Assembly: GCF_017948485.1 (NCBI RefSeq)
Contig: NZ_JAFFSX010000004.1
Span: 1-64,000 of the forward strand
Source of the DNA: Streptomyces sp. GESEQ-35
GTDB lineage: Bacteria > Actinomycetota > Actinomycetes > Streptomycetales > Streptomycetaceae
Direction: 5' to 3'
DNA: 64,000 nt
Shown here: in pieces, positions 19,600 through 29,015 of the stretch
Numbering within the stretch: the first letter of the stretch is position 1
Layout: each line of letters opens with the position of its first letter
Notes under the pieces: generated by a model
Seen by the model: the letters and a program-made list of their open reading frames with translations, nothing else
The model's database searches: none
Told to the model about the DNA's origin: nothing
Made by a program: the position numbers and the translations under genes

Positions 19600-20742
19600 A
19601 TGGGTGAGGACATCCGGCTCGCAGCTGTCGTGGGGTTGGCGCAAGGCATGGCCGCCGCGCACGGGTCGCGGGATGCCTGGCGGGCGGCGGCTGTCGGGGC
19701 GTGCCGGGCGCTCGGCGGGAGTTTTGCCGCGTTGTCGGTGTGGGAGCGGGATCACGGGCGGCTGAGGGTGCTCGTGAATGTGGGGGAGCGGGCGGCCGGC
19801 GAGGTCGAGTTCCCGGAGGACGAGGCGTACCCGGTGCATCAGTTTCCCGAGATCACCGAGTTTCTGCACGAGCGCTGGGCAGGCGGCGGGGAGCCGGACG
19901 CCTGGGTCGAGACCGCGGATGGTCCGGCAGCCGGTCGGCCCGGTTACATCCACCAGCGGGTCGCTGCCCTGCGGCGTCGCGGCCGCGGTTGCTGTGTCGT
20001 CGCCCCGATCGTGCTGAACGGACGTGCCTGGGGGGAGCTCTATGTCGCGCGGGCCGTCGGCGAACCCGTCTTCGACCGGAACGACGCCGACTTCGCCACC
20101 GTCCTGGCCGCCGTCGTCGCCGCCGGGATCGCCCAGGCCGAGCGGCTGGAGGAGGCGAGGAGGCTGGCGTACACCGACGCGCTCACCGGACTGGCCAACC
20201 GCCGGGCCGTCGACGTACGCCTTGAGGAAGCCATCGAGCGGCATCGCAACCAGGACGTCGTCGTCAGCCTCGTCGTCTGTGATCTCAACGGGCTCAAGCG
20301 CGTGAACGACACCCGCGGGCATGCCGTCGGGGACCGGCTCCTCGAACGGTTCGGGTCCGTGCTGTCGCTGTGCGGGGCCATGCTCCCCGGTGCCCTTGCC
20401 GCCCGTCTCGGCGGTGACGAGTTCTGTCTGCTCGCGGTCGGGCCGCCCGCCGACGAGGTCGTCCGGGCCGCCGACGAACTGTGCCGCCGGGCCGCCGAGC
20501 TGGAGCTGGGGGACGGGGTGGCCTGCGGGGTCGCGTCGACGGAGGATCCCATCGGGCCCGTCCGGTCCGCCCGCCGTCTGTTCCGGCTCGCGGACGCCGC
20601 CCAGTACCAGGCCAAGGCGGTCAAGGCCACCAAACCGGTGGTCGCCGGACGCGAAGGCCCTGACGATCCCGTCGTACGGCTGGCCGACGAGCCGTCCCGC
20701 GACAACGGTGCCGAGCGACGCCGGTTCCGAGGGCGGCGCTGA
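19600..20742 (+). CDS. GAF-GGDEF diguanylate cyclase
   Basis: 380 residues from ATG 19600; a GTG lies one codon earlier. An N-terminal GAF-like sensor (about 1-180) precedes a GGDEF domain (about 195-345) with an intact GGDEF at 271-275, the substrate motif DLNGLKRVND and the start motif TDALTGLANRR. Such enzymes make cyclic di-GMP, which in Streptomyces holds back sporulation through BldD. No RxxD inhibitory site is present five residues before GGDEF, so product feedback at the I-site is unlikely. TAGCCT lies seven bases before the start, pointing to a leaderless transcript. Confidence 0.9.
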   Translation: MGEDIRLAAVVGLAQGMAAAHGSRDAWRAAAVGACRALGGSFAALSVWERDHGRLRVLVNVGERAAGEVEFPEDEAYPVHQFPEITEFLHERWAGGGEPDAWVETADGPAAGRPGYIHQRVAALRRRGRGCCVVAPIVLNGRAWGELYVARAVGEPVFDRNDADFATVLAAVVAAGIAQAERLEEARRLAYTDALTGLANRRAVDVRLEEAIERHRNQDVVVSLVVCDLNGLKRVNDTRGHAVGDRLLERFGSVLSLCGAMLPGALAARLGGDEFCLLAVGPPADEVVRAADELCRRAAELELGDGVACGVASTEDPIGPVRSARRLFRLADAAQYQAKAVKATKPVVAGREGPDDPVVRLADEPSRDNGAERRRFRGRR

Positions 20743-20787
20743 CGCCGGTGTGACCAAATCGGTAAGGGGCGAAAGCGTCCACCACTC

Positions 20788-20823
20788 GTGACACTGGAGC
20801 ATTCACTGCGTACGCTCCTGAAT
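20788..20823 (+). promoter_or_regulatory. Promoter of hutH (leaderless)
   Basis: GTGACA (20788-20793), a 17-base spacer, then TACGCT (20811-20816). The predicted start site falls on the ATG of hutH at 20824, which has no Shine-Dalgarno sequence. Confidence 0.7.
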
Positions 20824-22368
20824 ATGGATATGCACACTGTGGTGGTGGGGACGTCCGGGGTCACCGCGTCCGACGTTCTCGCCGTGGCCCGCGCCGGCGC
20901 CCGGGTCGAGCTGTCCGCGGAGGCCGTTGCCGCCCTCGCCGCGGCCCGCGAGATCGTGGACGCGCTGGCCGCCAAGCCCGAGCCCGTCTACGGCGTGAGC
21001 ACCGGCTTCGGTGCCCTGGCGACCCGGCACATCAGCCAGGAGCTGCGGGCCCAGCTACAGCGCAACATCGTCCGCTCGCACGCCGCCGGCATGGGGCCGC
21101 GCGTCGAGCGGGAGGTCGTACGGGCGCTGATGTTCCTGCGGCTGAAGACCGTCTGCTCGGGGCACACCGGCGTCCGGCCCGAGGTCGCGCAGACCATGGC
21201 CGACATCCTGAACGCCGGGATCACCCCCGTTGTGCACGAGTACGGCTCCCTCGGCTGCTCCGGCGACCTGGCCCCGCTGTCCCACTGCGCCCTCACTCTC
21301 ATGGGGGAGGGGGACGCGGAAGGCCCGGACGGGACGCTGAGGCCCGCTGCGGAACTCCTCTCCGCGCACGGCATCGCGCCCGTCGAACTCCGTGAGAAGG
21401 AGGGCCTCGCCCTCCTCAACGGCACCGACGGCATGCTCGGCATGCTGGTGATGGCCCTCGCCGACCTCGACACCCTCTACAAGTCCGCCGACGTCACCGC
21501 CGCCCTGTCGCTGGAAGCCCTGCTCGGCACCGACAAGGTCCTCGCCCCCGAGCTGCACGCCATCCGCCCGCACCCGGGCCAGGGCGCCTCCGCCGCCAAC
21601 ATGCTGGCCGTGCTGAAGGGTTCGGGCCTGACCGGGCACCACCAGGGCGACGCGCCCCGCGTCCAGGACGCCTACTCGGTGCGCTGTGCCCCGCAGGTCG
21701 CCGGCGCCGGACGGGACACCATGGCCCACGCCCGGCTGGTCGCCGACCGCGAGCTGGCCTCCGCCGTGGACAATCCCGTCGTCCTGCCCGACGGCCGGGT
21801 CGAGTCCAACGGCAACTTCCATGGCGCGCCCGTGGCTTACGTGCTCGACTTCCTCGCCATCGCCGTCGCCGACCTCGCGTCGATCGCCGAGCGCCGTACC
21901 GACCGGCTGCTCGACAAGAACCGCAGCCACGGTCTGCCGCCGTTCCTCGCGGACGACGCCGGGGTGGACAGCGGGCTGATGATCGCTCAGTACACGCAGG
22001 CCGCGCTGGTGAGCGAGCTGAAGCGGCTGGCCGTACCGGCGTCGGCGGACTCGATTCCGTCCTCCGCGATGCAGGAGGACCACGTCTCCATGGGCTGGTC
22101 GGCGGCCCGCAAGCTGCGCACGGCCGTCGACAACCTCACCCGGGTCGTCGCCATCGAGCTGTACGCCGCCACGCGCGCCGTCGAACTGCGCGAGGGACTC
22201 ACCCCGGCGCCCGCGTCGCAGGCCGTCATCGACGCCGCACGCGCGGCGGGGGTCGAGGGCCCCGGTCCTGACCGGTTCCTGGCGCCCGACCTCGCGGCGG
22301 CGGACGCGTTCGTGCGGGACGGGCGGCTGCTGGCGGCCGTGGAGGCCGTCACGGGGCCCTTGCGGTAG
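20824..22368 (+). CDS. hutH: Histidine ammonia-lyase
   Basis: 514 residues, full length. It removes ammonia from histidine to give urocanate, the first step of the Hut pathway, in the cytoplasm. The MIO electrophile is built from Cys145-Ser146-Gly147 in GSLGCSGDLAPL; Cys in place of Ala at the first position is also known from S. griseus HutH. Active-site YGVSTGFG and the GRVESNGNFHG segment are intact. Starts upstream of 20824 were rejected because a -35/-10 pair occupies that sequence. Other hut genes are not in the window. Its last 60 bases are duplicated downstream. Confidence 0.95.
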   Translation: MDMHTVVVGTSGVTASDVLAVARAGARVELSAEAVAALAAAREIVDALAAKPEPVYGVSTGFGALATRHISQELRAQLQRNIVRSHAAGMGPRVEREVVRALMFLRLKTVCSGHTGVRPEVAQTMADILNAGITPVVHEYGSLGCSGDLAPLSHCALTLMGEGDAEGPDGTLRPAAELLSAHGIAPVELREKEGLALLNGTDGMLGMLVMALADLDTLYKSADVTAALSLEALLGTDKVLAPELHAIRPHPGQGASAANMLAVLKGSGLTGHHQGDAPRVQDAYSVRCAPQVAGAGRDTMAHARLVADRELASAVDNPVVLPDGRVESNGNFHGAPVAYVLDFLAIAVADLASIAERRTDRLLDKNRSHGLPPFLADDAGVDSGLMIAQYTQAALVSELKRLAVPASADSIPSSAMQEDHVSMGWSAARKLRTAVDNLTRVVAIELYAATRAVELREGLTPAPASQAVIDAARAAGVEGPGPDRFLAPDLAAADAFVRDGRLLAAVEAVTGPLR

Positions 22369-22539
22369 GGCAGTCGGGGTCCGGCCGTACGGCGACGGGA
22401 GGGGTCGGGGGAGGTGCTTGGGGTTGGCCGCTGGGCGGTGCGGTCGGGTTCGTGCGGGACGGGCGGTTGCTGGCGGCCGTGGAGACCGTCACGGGGCCCT
22501 TGCGGTAAGGGAGTCGGGGCCCGGCCGTGCGGCGACGGC
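22309..22539 (+). repeat. Duplication of the hutH 3' end
   Basis: Bases 22309-22399 (end of hutH, its stop and 30 bases after) recur at 22449-22539 with only a few substitutions, 140 bases apart. The copy keeps the reading frame and a stop (TAA in place of TAG) but has no start of its own. It fills most of the gap between hutH and the convergent lipoprotein gene. Confidence 0.9.
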
Positions 22540-22553
22540 AGGGCCCCGGAGCG

Positions 22554-23330
22554 TCACTTGAGCTTGGCTGCCTGGGCGGTGGTCACGGCCGACGGGACCT
22601 CGGCCGCCTTGCCGGTGCCCATGGTGGCGAAGTCCACCGTGTAGTAGGTGGCGATGGTGTTGCCCTGGCGCACCACCTGGGTCTTGAAGGTGGCGGTGCC
22701 CTCGCCGTCCATGTCGGAGCCCACGGAGAACGCCACGGACTCGTCGCCGCCCGCGGAGGCCTGCTCCGAGGAGACCTTGGTGATCTTCTGGGTCTCGCCC
22801 TGGGCCGTGATGGTGAACCCGCCGGCGCAGGCCGCGACCCCGTCGGAGACGGCCTTGAGCGCCTTCTCGGCGCCGTCGCCCGCGTACGAGGAGAGGCCCA
22901 CGAAGGTCATGTTGACCGAGAAGGCGTTCTCGAGGTCGGCCTCGGTGGACTTGGAGGCGGCGTCCGACGCCGGGTCCGCGGTGACCGTGTTGCTCACGCC
23001 CGCGTCCGAGTCGCCCGGCGCGAGACCGGCCATGGCCCAGGCGAGCGGCCCGCATTCGGCCTTGTCGGTCTTCACGTCGCTCTTGGACTTCGGCAGGGTG
23101 TCGTCGCCGGCGGCGACCTTGTAGCCCTTGATCTCGCCCTCGGCGAGCAGCAACTTCTCCAACTCGGCCGCGCTGAGCGCCTTGGCGGCCTGAGCCGACG
23201 AGGAGGAGCCCTTCGAGTCCGACGCCTTGGAGCCGTCGGGCTCCTCGCTCGAACAGCCGGTGACAAGGGCGAGCGACAGCACGCTCACGGTGACCGTGGC
23301 GGCTGTGCGCACGCCCGATGATCTCTTCAT
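22554..23330 (-). CDS. Secreted lipoprotein of unknown function
   Basis: 258 residues. Lipobox LVTGC (Cys at about 26), then a Ser/Lys/Asp-rich linker (28-48). The compact domain (about 50-258) has alternating helices and strands and two Cys (in AECGPLAW and AACAGGF) that could pair. Predicted to be anchored on the outer face of the membrane. The overall plan resembles the LpqN/sensor-like lipoproteins of actinobacteria, but I cannot name a family. Convergent with hutH; the next minus-strand gene upstream encodes an LAxTG protein. Confidence 0.8.
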   Translation of the reverse strand: MKRSSGVRTAATVTVSVLSLALVTGCSSEEPDGSKASDSKGSSSSAQAAKALSAAELEKLLLAEGEIKGYKVAAGDDTLPKSKSDVKTDKAECGPLAWAMAGLAPGDSDAGVSNTVTADPASDAASKSTEADLENAFSVNMTFVGLSSYAGDGAEKALKAVSDGVAACAGGFTITAQGETQKITKVSSEQASAGGDESVAFSVGSDMDGEGTATFKTQVVRQGNTIATYYTVDFATMGTGKAAEVPSAVTTAQAAKLK

Positions 23331-23371
23331 GGGCGGACTATGAGGTTCAAGTCAAAGGCGCGTCAAGTGCT

Positions 23372-23677
23372 TTAAAAACCCAGTCGCTCACGGCGTACCG
23401 AATACACCACGAACCCGGCACCCACGGCGAGGCAGAAGCTCCCGCCGACGACATACGGGGTGGTGTCGAAGCTTCCGGTGTCGGCGAGCCGGGTGCCGTC
23501 GTCGGAAGCCGTCGTGGTCACCCGTGCCTGTGTGGTGACCTGCGAAGTCGGGGTCGCCGAGGGTTCCGTTCTCGCCGGTCCGTCCCAGGACGCGTTGGCG
23601 GAGGGGACGAACCACAGGGCGCCCAGCAGGGTTCCCGCGGCGGTGGCGGTCAGCAACGGACGGCGAGCGGATGACAC
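23372..23677 (-). CDS. Small LAxTG-type cell-surface protein (sortase E substrate)
   Basis: 101 residues. Signal peptide (1-29, cleavage around ANA-S), a short Thr/Ser/Pro-rich mature part (about 30-62), then LADTG (about 64-68), a hydrophobic segment (about 75-92) and a positive tail (VRRERLGF). This is the class E sortase sorting signal (LAxTG) found in Streptomyces, so it is probably linked to peptidoglycan. The mature part is only about 35 residues, so it may be a spacer-like surface peptide. GTG start with AAGGGGA about 11 bases upstream. Confidence 0.8.
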   Translation of the reverse strand: MSSARRPLLTATAAGTLLGALWFVPSANASWDGPARTEPSATPTSQVTTQARVTTTASDDGTRLADTGSFDTTPYVVGGSFCLAVGAGFVVYSVRRERLGF

Positions 23678-23786
23678 GGAATATCGATCCCCTTGTGACG
23701 CTGGCGAATTGGCCGTGTGAGGCGATGTTAGTGAAAGGCGCGGGTCACGGGAAAGTCACGGGGGCAATGAGTCGTACGCTCCGGGC

Positions 23787-24155
23787 ATGAGCACTTCTGA
23801 GACATCACGTTTTGTACGGCTTCGCGTGGAGCTGGTGATCGAGGTCGACGATGCCGACGGCCTCACCGAAGCAGCACTTCGCCGCATTGCGGACGGCGCG
23901 GATATGCCGGCCGGGGAGCGGGTACACGCCGAGAGTGCTGTGACGGAAGACACGGCAGAGGCTCTCGCGTATCTCGTGGACCCGTTCGACCTGGTCAGCG
24001 AGGTACCGGGGATCGAGCTCCAGCAGGCGTCCTGGAGCAGTGAGCAGATCGAGTACGACCCGGATTCGCCCGAGTGGGACCTCGACGAGGATGATGTCGA
24101 CGAGGACGACGGCGACGAAGAAGACGCGAAAGACCTGAAAAGCGCGGTCGGCTGA
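23787..24155 (+). CDS. Conserved acidic protein of unknown function
   Basis: 122 residues with no signal peptide or membrane helix. The N-terminal part (about 8-75) looks like an alpha/beta domain (RFVRLRVELVIEVDD, then TEAALRRIADG). The C-terminus is extremely acidic (DLDEDDVDEDDGDEED). TACGCT lies seven bases before the ATG, suggesting a leaderless mRNA. Downstream sequence to 24360 has no other gene. No family recognised. Confidence 0.75.
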   Translation: MSTSETSRFVRLRVELVIEVDDADGLTEAALRRIADGADMPAGERVHAESAVTEDTAEALAYLVDPFDLVSEVPGIELQQASWSSEQIEYDPDSPEWDLDEDDVDEDDGDEEDAKDLKSAVG

Positions 24156-24367
24156 CGCGGCTTGGGAAAATCGTGACCCCGGGCGGCAACCGCGGCCCGG
24201 GGTTTCGTCGTCTCATGGGGCGCACTGACCGACACCCGCACCATCCGCCCCGCGGACGTGGTGCGCCCCACACATCCGAAGGATGTGGAACGGGACGAAC
24301 CGGTCGTAGCGTTGATGTTCTTGACGATGTTCACGGGGACTCTCGGGGTTTTGGGGATTCGGCAACG

Positions 24368-25630
24368 ATGGAGAAGCGTGTGATAACGGACAGTAAGCGG
24401 CGCAAGGGCCTGATGGCCGCGTCCGCACTGCTCGGCGGTGTCCTGGTGCTCTCTGCCTGTTCCGGCGGCGACGACAACGCCTCCGAAGGCGGCAAGGAGA
24501 CCTCGCAGGCCAATGTCGACGAGGCGGCGGCCAAGAAGACCTCCGACGCCCAGATCAAGATCACGCCGAAGGACGGCTCGGACAACGCCTCCATCAACAA
24601 AGGCACCGCCGTCACCGTGAGCAAGGGCACACTCACCGAGGTGACCATGACGACGGCCGAGGGCACCGCCGTCGAGGGCGAGATATCCGCCGACAAGACC
24701 AGCTGGAAGCCCAGCGCCCAGCTGGAGCGGTCCACCACCTACAAGGTGACGGCGGAGGCGAAGGACTCCGACGGCCGCGTCGCCCACGAGAACGCCTCGT
24801 TCAGCACCGTCTCCCCGGCCAACAGCTTCCTCGGCTACTTCACGCCGGAGGACGGCTCCACCGTCGGTGTGGGCATGCCGGTGTCGATCAACTTCGACAA
24901 GGCGATCACCAACAAGGCGGACGTCCAGAAGGGCGTCACCGTCAGCTCCAGCAGCGGCCAGGAGGTCGTCTGCCACTGGTTCAACGACACCCGCATGGAC
25001 TGCCGGCCGGACGAGTACTGGAAGGGCGGCTCCACCGTCACCCTGAAGCTCGCGCTCGACGGCGTCCAGGGCTCCGAGGGTGTCTATGGAGTCCAGCAGA
25101 AGACGGTCACCTTCCAGATCGGCCGCAACCAGGTCTCCTACGTCGACGCCAACACCAAGCAGATGAAGGTCACGCAGGACGGCAGGACGATCAAGACCAT
25201 CCCGATCTCCGCCGGTTCGCCCGAGAACAAGACGTACGAAGGCGTCATGGTGATGTCCGAGAAGTTCAAGGAGACGCGCATGGACGGCGCGACCGTGGGC
25301 TTCACCGACGACGACGGTAAGGGCGAGTACGACATCAAGGACGTGCCGCACGCCATCCGCCTGTCCAGCTCGGGCACCTTCATCCACGGCAACTACTGGG
25401 GCGCGGACTCGGTCTTCGGCAGCACCAACACCAGCCACGGCTGCGTCGGCCTGAACGACACCAAGGGCGCCGACGACAAGGGCACGGCGGGTTACTGGTT
25501 CTACAACAACTCGATCGTCGGTGACGTCGTGGTCGTCCAGAACACCGGCGACAAGACCATCGCGCCGGACAACGGCCTCAACGGCTGGAACATGGACTGG
25601 GCGCAGTGGAAGGCGGGCTCGGCGGTCTGA
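24368..25630 (+). CDS. L,D-transpeptidase lipoprotein (Ig-like plus YkuD)
   Basis: 420 residues from ATG 24368. GTG 24380 has the better ribosome-binding site (GGAGAAG) and may be the true start. Lipobox LSAC; two immunoglobulin-like domains (about 60-250) precede the YkuD catalytic domain (about 255-385). The catalytic motif is HGNYWG followed by SHGCVGLN, with Cys as nucleophile. These enzymes make 3-3 cross-links in peptidoglycan and are attached to the outer membrane face; the domain order is that of mycobacterial LdtMt2. A C-terminal Trp-rich tail follows. A strong terminator separates it from the convergent protease gene. Confidence 0.93.
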   Translation: MEKRVITDSKRRKGLMAASALLGGVLVLSACSGGDDNASEGGKETSQANVDEAAAKKTSDAQIKITPKDGSDNASINKGTAVTVSKGTLTEVTMTTAEGTAVEGEISADKTSWKPSAQLERSTTYKVTAEAKDSDGRVAHENASFSTVSPANSFLGYFTPEDGSTVGVGMPVSINFDKAITNKADVQKGVTVSSSSGQEVVCHWFNDTRMDCRPDEYWKGGSTVTLKLALDGVQGSEGVYGVQQKTVTFQIGRNQVSYVDANTKQMKVTQDGRTIKTIPISAGSPENKTYEGVMVMSEKFKETRMDGATVGFTDDDGKGEYDIKDVPHAIRLSSSGTFIHGNYWGADSVFGSTNTSHGCVGLNDTKGADDKGTAGYWFYNNSIVGDVVVVQNTGDKTIAPDNGLNGWNMDWAQWKAGSAV

Positions 25631-25659
25631 CCCGCCCGGCTCCTCCCACCGAACAGCGA

Positions 25660-25696
25660 AGCGGCCTGTACGGGACCTCGTCCCGTACAGGCCGCT
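25660..25696. terminator. Perfect 17-bp stem terminator
   Basis: AGCGGCCTGTACGGGAC (25660-25676) pairs with 25680-25696 around a CTC loop. It serves both convergent genes, the L,D-transpeptidase and the subtilisin-like protease. Confidence 0.92.
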
Positions 25697-25709
25697 CACT
25701 TATTGCCTG

Positions 25710-28700
25710 TTACTTGCCGTAGTACGCGTTGTAGATCGAGACCGTCGACTTGTTGTTCTTCTTGTCGGTGATCTTGGCGTGGAAGGAGATCGCCTTCCCC
25801 TTCGCCGGGTTCTTCGCGGTGATGTTGCCGTTCGTCACGGTGACCTTCTTCCAGGTCTGGCCGTAGTCGTACGACACGTACACCGTCAGGGACTTGAGGT
25901 TGCTGCCCTTGGCCGAACCCTCGACGACGACCGGGATCTTGACCGTCTTACCGGCCTCGACGCGGCTGTCCGGGCCCGTGGCCGCGTTGAAGCGGACCGT
26001 GGAGGCCGGGAGCTTGGCGAAGTCGGCGGACGGCTTCTTGGAGCGGAAGGTGAAGCTCGCGTCGATCCGCGTGGACGCGGCCGCGATCTTGACGCTCCGC
26101 TTGACCGAGGTCGTCAGCTTGTACTCGGCGTCGCCGGCCGGGACCTTGAACGCCTTCTCGCCGAACAGCGGGTCGTCGTTGGTGCCGACCTTGGTGCCGT
26201 TGCGGTACAGGGAGGTGTTCACCGAGGTGAACAGCGACGAGCCCGCGTGCCCGGCACTGTCCGCGAACAGGGGCAGGGACCCGAAGATGTTGTTGCCCTC
26301 ACGGAACAGCCCGAACTCCGAGTTCAGCTTCGGGCCGAAGACCGCCCTGTTGAAGGTCTTCTTGTAGGTCTTGCCCGCCTGGAACGTCTGCGGGTTGCCG
26401 AGCGAGTAGTACGCCTCCAGGATCGGGAAGCCGTCCGCGTCCTTGCCGCCGTACTGCTCGACGTCGTACGTCCACTGGATCTTGTCGGACGTCGACAGGT
26501 ACAGCGTGCGCGTGCCGGGCAGCTTCTGCGCGACCGAGGACCCGAAGACGGCGTCCTCGGGGAAGAGCCCGACGGTGAAGATCCCGCCGGTCTTGTCGGC
26601 GGCGGCCGCACCGATGTCGGTCTTCACCTTGGCGAGCTCGCCCGCCGTGAAGTGACGGACCTTGTCGCCCTGGATCTTCTTGACCTTGGCGGTGGTGGCC
26701 ACGTCGTACTCGGTGTCGGCGCCCTTGGTCCACTGACCGTTCCAGGTCTGGGTGAGACCGGTGACCTCCCCGCCGAGATGCGCCATGCGCACATTGGCGA
26801 AGGAGTCGAGGCCGACGCCGATGCCGAGGCCCGCCGCCGCGTAGGTGTAGCCGATCATGCCGAAGGTCTGTTTGGCCGCGGCGTCCGGCACGGTGATGTC
26901 GGCCGCCTTGGTCGTGCGGGCGTCGATCGTCACCGAGGTGTTCTTGGTGACGCTCAGCTTCGGCTGGACCAGCCAGTCGATGCCGCCCTCCAGGTTCACG
27001 AAGTCCTTCGCGATCCAGGCGTCCAGCAGGTAAGTGCCCTTGGCCACGCGCATGGTGGTCGTGCCGGACTCGGCGGCCGGGACCTGGTAGACGCGGTCGG
27101 TGCCCAGACCCGAGTAGCCGAGGAGAATGGTGTTGTACTCGGACGGCTGCCCGTCCTTGCCGATGTGCTTGACCGTGACGTCGTACGACTCGACCTCACG
27201 CTGCACCGCGGCCGCCGTACGGACACTCTGGCCGCCGCCGGTCGCCGTCACATACGCGGAGTACGCGCCGTCGAGGGTGCCGCCCAGCCTGGTGTCGACG
27301 GTCATGCCGACGGTGGCCTTGCCGCCCGCCGGGACGGTCACCGTGGTGGCGCCGAGCTTGAAGAAGCCGGCCGGAGCGGCCTGCCCCTTCGGGTCGGTGG
27401 CCGTGGAGGTCAGCTTGAGCGTGACGTCCGTCGTACCGAGGTTGCGGTACGTCAGCTCCTTGCTCACCGGCTTGTCGTCGGTGTGCGGCCACTGCTGCGT
27501 GCCGAAGCTCACCGACACCGGGTCGGCGATCACGGTCTGCTTGATGGCCTTGTCGACCTGGATCCGGCCCGAACCCTGCTGGAACGGCGTGTACTTGCCG
27601 CCCTTGGTGGAACCGGCCAGCGCGCCCTTGATCTCGGCGTACGTCCAGTCCGGGTGCTGCTGCTTGAGGATCGCGGCGGCGCCCGCGACATGCGGCGTCG
27701 CCATGGACGTACCCGAGATGGTCAGATAGCCCGCCGGGTTCTGGCCGACCTCCTGGTCGATGATGCTGCCCGGGGCCGCGGCGGCCGTGATGTCCACGCC
27801 GGGCGCGGTCACGTCCGGCTTGATGGCGCCGTCGCCGGTGCGCGGGCCGGTGCTGGAGAACGGGGCGAGAACGTCCTTGTCGTCGACGGCGCCGACGGTG
27901 AGCGCGGCGTCCGCGCTGCCCGGCGAACCGACCGACTCCGGGCCGGAGTTGCCCGCCGCGATCGCGAAGAGGATGCCCTTCTCGGCGGACAGCTTGTTGA
28001 CCGCCGCCTCCAGCGGGTCCACCTCGGGGGTGTCCATGCCGCCGAGGCTCAGGTTGACGACATCGGCGCCCTGTGCGGCCGCCCACTCCATGCCGGCGAG
28101 GATGCCGGAGTCGTCACCGGAGCCGTTGTCGTCGAGGACCTTGCCGTTGAGGATCTTGGCGCCGGGCGCGACCCCCTTGTACTTGCCGCCCGACTTGGCG
28201 CCGGTGCCCGCCGCGATGGACGCGACGTGCGTGCCGTGACCGTAGTGGTCGGTGGCGTCGGCGGCCGGCGTGAAGTTCTTGGACTCGATGACCTGGGTCT
28301 TCAGGTCGGCGTGGGTGGCGTCCACACCGGTGTCCAGAACGGCGATCTTGACGCCCTTGCCGTCGTAGCCGGCGGCCCACGCCTTCGGGGCGCCGATCTG
28401 CGGCACGGAGACGTCGAGGCTGGCCTTGCGGGTGCCGTCGAGCCAGACGTGCGCGATGCCGGAGGCCGTCCTGTCGCCGTTGGTGACCGCCTCCCACAGC
28501 TCGGGCGCGTCTGCCTGCGGCGTCTGTACCGCGTCCGCGTTCAGGGACTTGAGGGTCCTGCGGAGCGTGCCCGCGTCCCGGACGTCGGACTTGGCGGCCG
28601 TGGCGGCGCCCTTGTAGCCGACGATGACCTTCAGACCGTTCTTCTGGGACGAACGGGTCGCGGACTTGTTCAGCTCGGTGATGTCGAACAGCCGCTGGTC

Positions 28701-29015
28701 GAGCTTGCCGGCGGCGACCAGACGGGCCGCGTCGGCGGGTATGACGAGCGTGTGCCCGTCGTCCTCGCGGACCTGCACGGGTATGTGCTGACGCCCCTCC
28801 GCCCGCTCCAGGCCGACCACTTGGCCCTTCGCGTCGACGGCGATCCGGTCACCCGTGATGAGGGTGATCCGGTGGGGCGCGGCGAGCTGTGCGGAGCCCG
28901 TGGCCGCCCTCTGCTCGGGTTTCGCCGACGCCGGGCTGGTCATGCCCGCTGCGAGGGCGACGGCGGCCGCTGTGGCGACGGTGGCCGCGCACGCACTTTT
29001 CACTTGTCTGCGCAA
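25710..29015 (-). CDS. Large secreted subtilisin-family (S8) serine protease
   Basis: 1101 residues from a TTG at 29015 (preceded by AGGGGGA); a GTG four codons in is an alternative. Signal peptide 1-31 (SPASA), a pro-region (about 32-205), and the S8 domain (about 215-470) with Asp228 (VLDTG), His263 (HGTH) and Ser437 (GTSMATPHVAG), all intact. About 630 further residues contain several beta-sandwich-like segments and a C-terminal domain ending in VSIYNAYYGK. It is a secreted protease of the 1100-residue Streptomyces type, with substrates unknown. It forms its own unit between two convergent/divergent neighbours. Confidence 0.93.
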   Translation of the reverse strand: MRRQVKSACAATVATAAAVALAAGMTSPASAKPEQRAATGSAQLAAPHRITLITGDRIAVDAKGQVVGLERAEGRQHIPVQVREDDGHTLVIPADAARLVAAGKLDQRLFDITELNKSATRSSQKNGLKVIVGYKGAATAAKSDVRDAGTLRRTLKSLNADAVQTPQADAPELWEAVTNGDRTASGIAHVWLDGTRKASLDVSVPQIGAPKAWAAGYDGKGVKIAVLDTGVDATHADLKTQVIESKNFTPAADATDHYGHGTHVASIAAGTGAKSGGKYKGVAPGAKILNGKVLDDNGSGDDSGILAGMEWAAAQGADVVNLSLGGMDTPEVDPLEAAVNKLSAEKGILFAIAAGNSGPESVGSPGSADAALTVGAVDDKDVLAPFSSTGPRTGDGAIKPDVTAPGVDITAAAAPGSIIDQEVGQNPAGYLTISGTSMATPHVAGAAAILKQQHPDWTYAEIKGALAGSTKGGKYTPFQQGSGRIQVDKAIKQTVIADPVSVSFGTQQWPHTDDKPVSKELTYRNLGTTDVTLKLTSTATDPKGQAAPAGFFKLGATTVTVPAGGKATVGMTVDTRLGGTLDGAYSAYVTATGGGQSVRTAAAVQREVESYDVTVKHIGKDGQPSEYNTILLGYSGLGTDRVYQVPAAESGTTTMRVAKGTYLLDAWIAKDFVNLEGGIDWLVQPKLSVTKNTSVTIDARTTKAADITVPDAAAKQTFGMIGYTYAAAGLGIGVGLDSFANVRMAHLGGEVTGLTQTWNGQWTKGADTEYDVATTAKVKKIQGDKVRHFTAGELAKVKTDIGAAAADKTGGIFTVGLFPEDAVFGSSVAQKLPGTRTLYLSTSDKIQWTYDVEQYGGKDADGFPILEAYYSLGNPQTFQAGKTYKKTFNRAVFGPKLNSEFGLFREGNNIFGSLPLFADSAGHAGSSLFTSVNTSLYRNGTKVGTNDDPLFGEKAFKVPAGDAEYKLTTSVKRSVKIAAASTRIDASFTFRSKKPSADFAKLPASTVRFNAATGPDSRVEAGKTVKIPVVVEGSAKGSNLKSLTVYVSYDYGQTWKKVTVTNGNITAKNPAKGKAISFHAKITDKKNNKSTVSIYNAYYGK

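Noticed and set aside
22414..22644. Small plus-strand frame after hutH
   Set aside because: It reads the duplicated hutH end in a different frame and runs into the opposite lipoprotein gene.
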